Below are positions 58,367-64,000 of a stretch of DNA of 64,000 bases, piece after piece. A model generated the notes under the pieces. The model had not been told where the DNA came from and ran no database searches. It saw only the letters and a list, made by a program, of their open reading frames with translations. The stretch is from Solicoccozyma terricola. Taxonomy: Eukaryota > Basidiomycota > Tremellomycetes > Filobasidiales > Piskurozymaceae. The DNA lies in assembly GCA_001600875.1 (NCBI GenBank), contig BCLD01000010.1:529310-593309 (forward strand), given 5' to 3'. The first letter of the stretch is position 1, and every line of letters starts with the position of its first letter. Position numbers and translations under genes: made by a program.

Positions 58367-60895
58367 TCAAAGCCTCTGCAACCCAAAGTCCATCTCCTCC
58401 TGCTGTCTAAGTGCTTGCTGATAATCCACCATTCCTTCCGTTCCTTGTTCAACCACACCTGGCTGTTTACCACCCAACAACCCGCCGAAGAGCTCCCCCA
58501 TGTCACCAAAGTCAATCTCCTGTAATGGTAATTCTTCTTCTGTCTCAAGGAATGGCAGAAGATCTTCGGTGGGCATATCGGCCTGTCCAGCCGCATGTAT
58601 AGCATCCAGGGTGGGTACGAGGTCCTGACGCTCCCAATTCGACACGATAATGTCGCTTGGTCTCATTACCCGGGGGTAATCTTCTGTGAAATTGTCGGTC
58701 GGTTCGTGAGGGGTGACGTCGTCTTGCCCTCGGGAGGGTATGTGTGTTTGACCAGTACCTGGGGAAAGGACCTGCTGCAGGACTGGGAATCTTCCGTCCA
58801 TCAACGGCAATGCGTGAGGTTGCCCGTCCCATCGCATCTCCTGAAGAGCAGGAGTAACGTACGGTTGCATCTCAGACTGTCTGATGCTTGGATCTAGCTC
58901 GAAGCGTTGTTGCCCTGGAGCACGCGATAGTTGAGGAGGCTGACGAGCCTCATGTGGAGCCCGGTCAAATATCACCTGGTCCAGTGGCAAATGGACAACT
59001 TCTCCATAGCTTTGTTGCTGGCCTCGCATGGGATGTAACTCTTGCTCGTACACTATACCGTACTCCCGGGAATAAGGATCTGCCGTGCCAACTATTCCAT
59101 TGTTCGGAAACGAGTTCCTGGGATTATACGGATCATGGCTGTCGTACGGTCGTTGAGGACCAAACCTATCCCCGCCAGAATAATCCAGCCCGTTCTGGTA
59201 GTGATGACGTTCCATGTCGTGCTGCATCTGTCGCTGGCGCATGAAGTGAACGCGGTCTTGTTCATTCCTCAGGGATTGCTGGTGTTGATTGGCTGCAAGG
59301 ACGGTGTTCTCGATCCAATTCTCTCGGAGAGCTTGAGCTCGCGCTTGGGACCGGGCTGCACGCATTGCCCCCTTTGAAAGCTCGCCTGGTGTATCCTTGC
59401 GGCTACCAAAACCCGAGATAATCAGTTGATGGACATCAGATCAGAGCTTATACAATATGACTCACCGTCGACCTCTCTTTGCCGGAAGTGGAGGCTCCAC
59501 TCCGCCTTTGTTGGCGATGACTTTGACGATTTCACTCTCAAGTTTCTTCCCGACTTTTCCTTCCATCAAAAGCGAAGCAACTGCGTCACACTTCTCTTCC
59601 TCGTGTGGATCCTTTCGCACTCGGCGCTAGGGGACGAGAAACTGGTTCAGTTGCCACTTCACGCTCTGCGGCTCCGTCGTAGCTCACTCGAATGATGTCA
59701 GTCCGCCTGTAGGCTGGCTGATAACGGTAGTGCGGATACCTGGAGAATTCTAATAGGTCAGAGAGGTCGGGATTGCCTGATGAGCATAGCACTGACTTTC
59801 TCGCATGCTCCTCCTTCTCCGTGCGAGCAGCTTCCACAAACTCGGCCTTGACCTCAGGGGGTGCCTGGTGGTGTTTGGGTGGCGAATACATGAGCTTCAG
59901 GAATCGCAAATGAGTACTTCTCTGACGCGCACCTCGGCCCACATCTTGCTCGCCTACCCGGATAGTCCCATTCAGCATGCAGAACGAGGGTGTTCGATCG
60001 TTTGCAGCGTACTCACGATGACAGACACGTTCTGATGCTTGACCTCGACCGATGTCGGAATCAAGTTGTTGTCCTAACAGCAGTTTGACAAATCAATATG
60101 TTGACGCCACTCAGGAACAGCCAGCATACCGGCAACCAACTCACAGTGATGTGCTTGCGGAACAAGATGAATCTGGAAGTGGAGCAATATCATCAGTACA
60201 ATACATCCATTCTACACAAGTCGGTTATCAACTCACGCATTTCTAGGACGAGGAATGTGATCTACCGGTTGCTTGCGAGCGTGACTCTTCTTCGGTTTCG
60301 CGATCTCTCGCGCTGGACTGCCATTGACAGACCCTTCCGCTTGAATGGGTGGACCCTGAGTGGATGGGGATCCAGGTGGGCTTTGACCAAGATAGAGAAG
60401 GGCTCCATCGTAATAAGGATCCTTCGTCCCCATCGGAGCATTGTCGCGGGACGCGTGAGAGAAGTCTGGCTGGAGCTGCGCGTCTTGGTACGGGTTCTGA
60501 TCGTAGGACTGATTGAGGAGTTGCGGTTCCCAATTGCGAGTGGTTGCACCAGCTGCCGCCTTTGCAAGACCACCAACTCCGACGGGCATGCCGTTGATCG
60601 AAACATTACGTTGTCCAGCACTGGTGAGGTGAATGGCGATTGCGGCACTATCGGAGTCATTGTCCTGGTAATCATTGCCTGTGCCATTGTAGATGGAGCT
60701 CAAGGCTTCAATGGACTTCTTACGTGGCGAGGTGCGGTTGATCACTAAGGAAGGGATGGGGCATGTTAGCAGTGTATCAGTGGTTTTCGCAAGGATAATG
60801 CACCGACCTTGAGCGTCGTCCTTGAATTGAATTTCCTTGGTTTGGGGAAGAGGCACTCGGACGGTAGCAGAGGAATCCATTGTCGAAGCATCCAT
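58367..60895 (-). CDS. HMG-box transcription factor
   Basis: MATA_HMG-type DNA-binding domain spread over at least five exons: IPRPRNAFILFRKHIT / DNNLIPTSVEVKHQNVSVI / ASKMWAE / APPEVKAEFVEAARTEKEEH-ARK / YPHYRYQPAYRRTDII. The ASKMWAE piece is a 21-nt exon (59933-59953). The start chosen at 60895 (MDASTMDSSATVRVPLPQ) has a good AACAATGG context. An in-frame ATG at 61000 would add 35 residues. The N-terminus includes RTSPRKKSIEALSSIYNG. The long C-terminus is Gln-rich and disordered (HQQSLRNEQDRVHFMRQRQM) and ends EEMDFGLQRL (stop 58367-58369). About 650 residues. It could be a mating, stress or developmental regulator; no neighbouring pheromone or homeodomain genes are present to suggest a mating locus. 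Confidence 0.85.
59933..59953 (-). other. 21-nt microexon in the HMG box
   Basis: The sense strand reads CCGGGTAG|GCGAGCAAGATGTGGGCCGAG|GTGCGC and encodes ASKMWAE, including the conserved Trp of the HMG-box third helix region. Confidence 0.85.
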
Positions 60896-61696
60896 TGTTG
60901 AAAGACGCTGAAAGGATTGCTGAGGGAAGAGGTAAGCGGAGCCGGTGTGGCCGTTTGGCGAGAATAAGGGGGCTAGTTCACTTGAATCTCCTCGAATCAC
61001 TGTTCGAAGAGTTTAGTGCTCAAGTTGGGCGAGCGATAATCAAGTAGGATACCGGATGGCTTTGTTGGACAAGTAGTATTTGCTGCACGTCTCTATCATG
61101 AATGCCCTCCAATCCACCTCTGTATAAAGCGAAAGCGGTAGATGGCAACAGATCCAAGTCATTGAGACGGACAAAGGAAAGGTAGTAATCCAGGAGCTTC
61201 AAAGGGGGAGGTTGTGTTTGCGGCAAGGGGCAAGGGGTATGGGGATATGAAGGGGTGGATTCTTATTAGATAGCTACATGGCCGAGTTGACTTTGAAAGG
61301 CTTCAAGCTTTGAGGCACGTCTTTGAGGGAACCTACCAGACATGTTATGTCCGTACAATACAAAGGATTTGTGAAGATTCCTGCACTTGTGTAGAGGCTA
61401 TCGGGTGATGAGACCATGTATGTGCCAGTGGGGGTGTGTGTGTGTCGCCACCGACCCATTCCACCGTGAGAATACGCGATTTGCAGGAATTGACCTCTTC
61501 AGCTCACCTCGTTGAATGTAGCAAGCAGCCCACTCATCCATCATTCCCATCCACCTCAAGTGTCAGTCGCCCATCTGTACCCAGCTGCCACTACTACAGT
61601 TCCAGAGCAGACCCAAAAGCCAATCGCGCAGTCATTCGTTGGCCGTTGTCCATTCGTAGCCAAGGGCCCTGACACAATTCCTTGCAATTCCTCAAG
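60896..61696. promoter_or_regulatory. Divergent intergenic region (HMG gene / CstF-64)
   Basis: About 800 bp between divergent starts. The part next to the HMG gene is open in frame to 61000 and may be leader or coding. A GT microsatellite lies at about 61433-61445. A 68-codon open frame (61020-61226, minus) is probably leader sequence. Confidence 0.5.
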
Positions 61697-63527
61697 ATGG
61701 CTCCTCCACCAGCCGCAGCTCTGGCTCAGTCCAAGACCGTCTTTGGTGAATATATTCCCATGACTATCTCGTTGCCCTGCCCGGCAATGAGTGAAATCCC
61801 TCGTGACGACGACCAAAACGTTGAAAAGCTGACCCTCACATCCACTTTGTCCACATAACCTCGCTTCCTCCCAATTCAGTCGCCAATATCCCATAGTGAG
61901 GCAGCTTCCGACCGTCTCGCGTATGCCAATCCACCAACTGAAGCCAATGTTTCCTTCCTACCTCTCAGCGATGTCACAGAGGAACAACTAGCGACAATCT
62001 TCAGTGAAGTTGGACCCGTAGCAGGATTCGAGTGAGCTCAGTAAAACCCATCCTCGGAAGAAAAGGTCTGAAGCTGACAATGTGCCCATATGCGGGACAG
62101 CCTCAAATTCGATCCCAACACCGGGAGAGCAAAGGGATTTGGATTCTGTCATTACTATGGTGCGGCACTTCCACGATACAAATGCGGGCTGGACGACTTA
62201 ATCTGACCTGATCCTACAACGCAACTCCTCGCAGATCATGAAACCGCTCTCTCTGCCGTTCGCAACCTTCGAGAAGTTCAGGTGTCAGGTCGAACCCTCC
62301 GTGTGGAGCTGTCAACGGATGAACCAGTCCCACGAAAACGAGCGGACGGTCGACCGTCAGATCGCCCACCTGGAGGTGGTGCTGGTGGTGTGCGCGGTAC
62401 TCCATCTGGTCCACCACCTGGTACCGGTGGTCCTCCTGGTGCGGGAAGATACATGGACGATCGGGAACGTGGTCTACCACCACCGATGGCAAGCGGGATA
62501 AACCTTGGTGCACTACCACCTGGTCAGGATGTTCCTCATGGTGTCAAGGCGACGGATCAGATTTCCAAAACTTTGGCTAGTATACCCCCAGCGAAGTTGG
62601 AAGAAGTCTTGATGCAGATGAAGGTGAGGAGGATTAATTAAACGAGTTGATGTGGTGGAAACCTGATTTATAGGAATGATGGCAGACTCTCGTTCAAACA
62701 TCACCAGATCAAGCGCGGACGGTTCTAGGCGCTCATCCTCAGCTAGCGTATGCTCTCTTCCAAGCGATGTTACTCATGAATGTCGTCGAACCATCGGTCC
62801 TCGGCGTGAGTGTCATCCGAAACTCATCCGTGTTCAACTTGCTCAGACAACTGACTGGCTGAGTTTGAATTTAATTAGCGTATCCAACCCCTTCCAAACC
62901 CATCTGCTCCAAATCCAGCTTCATACCCACCACCATCAGCTTACCCGCCTGCTCCTCAATATAACGGCGGTCCTTCCTACCCACCACCACCCTCCGCACC
63001 CGGTTACGGTACACCTCCAACCCGATCATACCCACCAGCATCAACCGCTTCGTACCCATCTTATGGCGCTCCGGCACCGCCACCACCACCACCGCCACCT
63101 CCTCAACAACAACAACAACATTATCCACCTCCAAGACTCGCGTATCCACCTCCGCAGTCAGGGTATGGAGCGCCAAATCCATTACCGGGCTATGCGACTC
63201 CACCCCAGCCGCAGCAATCGAGTGGACAGCCGAATATGGCGGCTTTGGCGCAGGTTTCAGAGGATCAAAGGGTGAGAGCGGCTTGCCATACTGAAGATCG
63301 TCGTTGGGATTTTGAGCTTTTGAGGCTGATATTTCCGGGGGGGCGAACCTTTGATTTTCAGGCAATGTTGATGCAAGTGTTGTCTCTAACTAACGATCAA
63401 GTGAATGCGCTACCAGCAGATCAGAGAGCGAGTGTCGTGCAGTTGGTGAGTCCAGCACTCAAGTCATTCCATTCCTTCACATCTGATGTTTTGTGCTTTT
63501 TAGCGTACACAATTTTCATTGCCATGA
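61697..63527 (+). CDS. Cleavage stimulation factor 64-kDa subunit (CstF-64/Rna15)
   Basis: RNA-binding subunit of the mRNA 3'-end cleavage machinery; binds U/GU-rich elements downstream of poly(A) sites. Start MAPPPAAALAQSKTVF. The RRM has VANIPYDVTEEQLATIFSEV (RNP2), LKFDPNTGRAKGFGFCHYYD (RNP1), then ETALSAVRNLREVQVSGRTL. A Gly/Pro linker follows, then the hinge that binds CstF-77: QISKTLASIPPAKLEEVLMQ MK / TLVQTSPDQARTVLGAHPQL / AYALFQAMLLMNVVEPSVLG. A long Pro/Tyr/Gln-rich region (P10, Q5) leads to the C-terminal domain AMLMQVLSLTNDQVNALPAD QRASVVQL and RTQFSLP at TGA 63525-63527. About 430 residues; four or more introns before the hinge. Confidence 0.93.
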
Positions 63528-63781
63528 GAGGGCTGTTATGTGTTTTGTCGGAAGTAGAAGAGACGGACGGACATGGGGTATCCCAGTGGAGACCTTGTAA
63601 TCTATTGATCATGACTTGAAACCATGTATCAACTCGAGATATGGATGGAAGCATTCTTTTGCGACCGCGATGACGAATGCGTTGTGGACGGACAAAGGGT
63701 TGAAAATCAAACAACACCCGGTCGCAAGACTTGGTCTCCATACGATCACATCGAGCAGCGTCATCTTCCTAGCAGACATTC

Positions 63782-64000
63782 ATGGAGGACAGAACATCAT
63801 CCACTCCAGCAGGTCCTGCCATCCCGCCCGTCCCTTCCATCGATGACAGTGCCGTAGCTTCAACAAGCTCCCACGATGCAGACCCCTTTACGAGTGGCAA
63901 AGTAGGCCATGCAGCTTTACCAACTGGCGATGCGGCAACCATGGAAGATGAGGTATGCCAAGCTTCCATAAGCAGATCTGATGTGTATCTCTCTGACTCT
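63782..64000 (+). CDS. 5' end of an unidentified gene (partial)
   Basis: The frame opens at ATG 63782: MEDRTSSTPAGPAIPPVPSI and continues with SHDADPFTSGKVGHAALPTG, ending at a donor-like GAG|GTATGC near 63953. The visible part is disordered and Ser/Pro-rich with acidic residues. The remainder lies outside the window, so the product cannot be named. The start is supported only by the coding-like composition and the donor site. Confidence 0.5.
   Translation, partial: MEDRTSSTPAGPAIPPVPSIDDSAVASTSSHDADPFTSGKVGHAALPTGDAATMEDEVCQASISRSDVYLSDS

Noticed and set aside
58367..60895. HMG gene as part of a mating-type locus
   Set aside because: The domain resembles MATA_HMG, but neighbours are housekeeping genes (SDR, CstF-64). 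No homeodomain, pheromone or receptor genes are present.
1..64000. tRNA and other structured RNA genes
   Set aside because: I looked by eye for GGTTCGANTCC-type B boxes with a matching cloverleaf and saw none convincing. A tRNAscan/Infernal run would be decisive.

Overview
The window is nuclear DNA of a fungus. Most genes are split by many short (about 50-100 nt) introns with GTNNGT donors, CTRAC-like branch sites and CAG/TAG acceptors. Genes sit on both strands and intergenic gaps are short. Gene content (betaine lipid synthase, urease accessory UreF, Zn2Cys6, HSF and HMG regulators, RTA1 protein, vacuolar Ca2+/H+ exchanger) and the very high intron density suggest a basidiomycete yeast, most likely a tremellomycete. 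That placement is inference. Coding spans were assembled by hand: splice sites were chosen so that family motifs stay in frame. No search or RNA data were available.

Layout. 0.1-4.7 kb (minus): a CAX-type Ca2+/H+ exchanger and an RTA1-type seven-helix protein. 5.3-8.9 kb (plus): an amino-acid/GABA permease and a small four-helix membrane protein. 9.1-11.3 kb: acireductone dioxygenase (minus) and urease accessory protein UreF (plus) face away from each other across 132 bp; both families are linked to nickel. 11.4-19.9 kb: a G-patch/DUF4187 protein, a peroxisomal-type malate dehydrogenase ending in SKL, and a two-domain betaine lipid synthase. 20.2-23.2 kb: a Zn2Cys6 regulator. 23.2-26.8 kb: a gene-free stretch with decayed repeats. 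26.8-32.6 kb: an RWD-RBR ubiquitin ligase and a gamma-glutamyltransferase. 33.1-38.6 kb: an HSF-type regulator and a second Zn2Cys6 regulator. 38.6-46.1 kb: a THADA/Trm732 homologue and an unrecognised conserved protein. 46.2-56.2 kb: a sterol-glucosyltransferase-like enzyme, mitochondrial succinyl-CoA:3-ketoacid CoA transferase, and an AFG1-type ATPase. 56.5-64 kb: a short-chain dehydrogenase, an HMG-box regulator, CstF-64/Rna15, and the start of one more gene.

These are ordinary chromosomal genes, not a cluster for one pathway. The unusual signals lie in the introns. (1) Extremely small exons are needed to restore family motifs: 3 nt and 16 nt in the malate dehydrogenase gene, 7 nt and 19 nt in the exchanger gene, and 13-22 nt in four others. 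(2) The same 28-31 bp repeat family forms arrays inside two unusually long introns, in the exchanger and malate dehydrogenase genes, in the same orientation to transcription. (3) Long C-homopolymers, up to C37-A-C49, lie on the sense strand of introns upstream of 3' splice sites in at least five genes.
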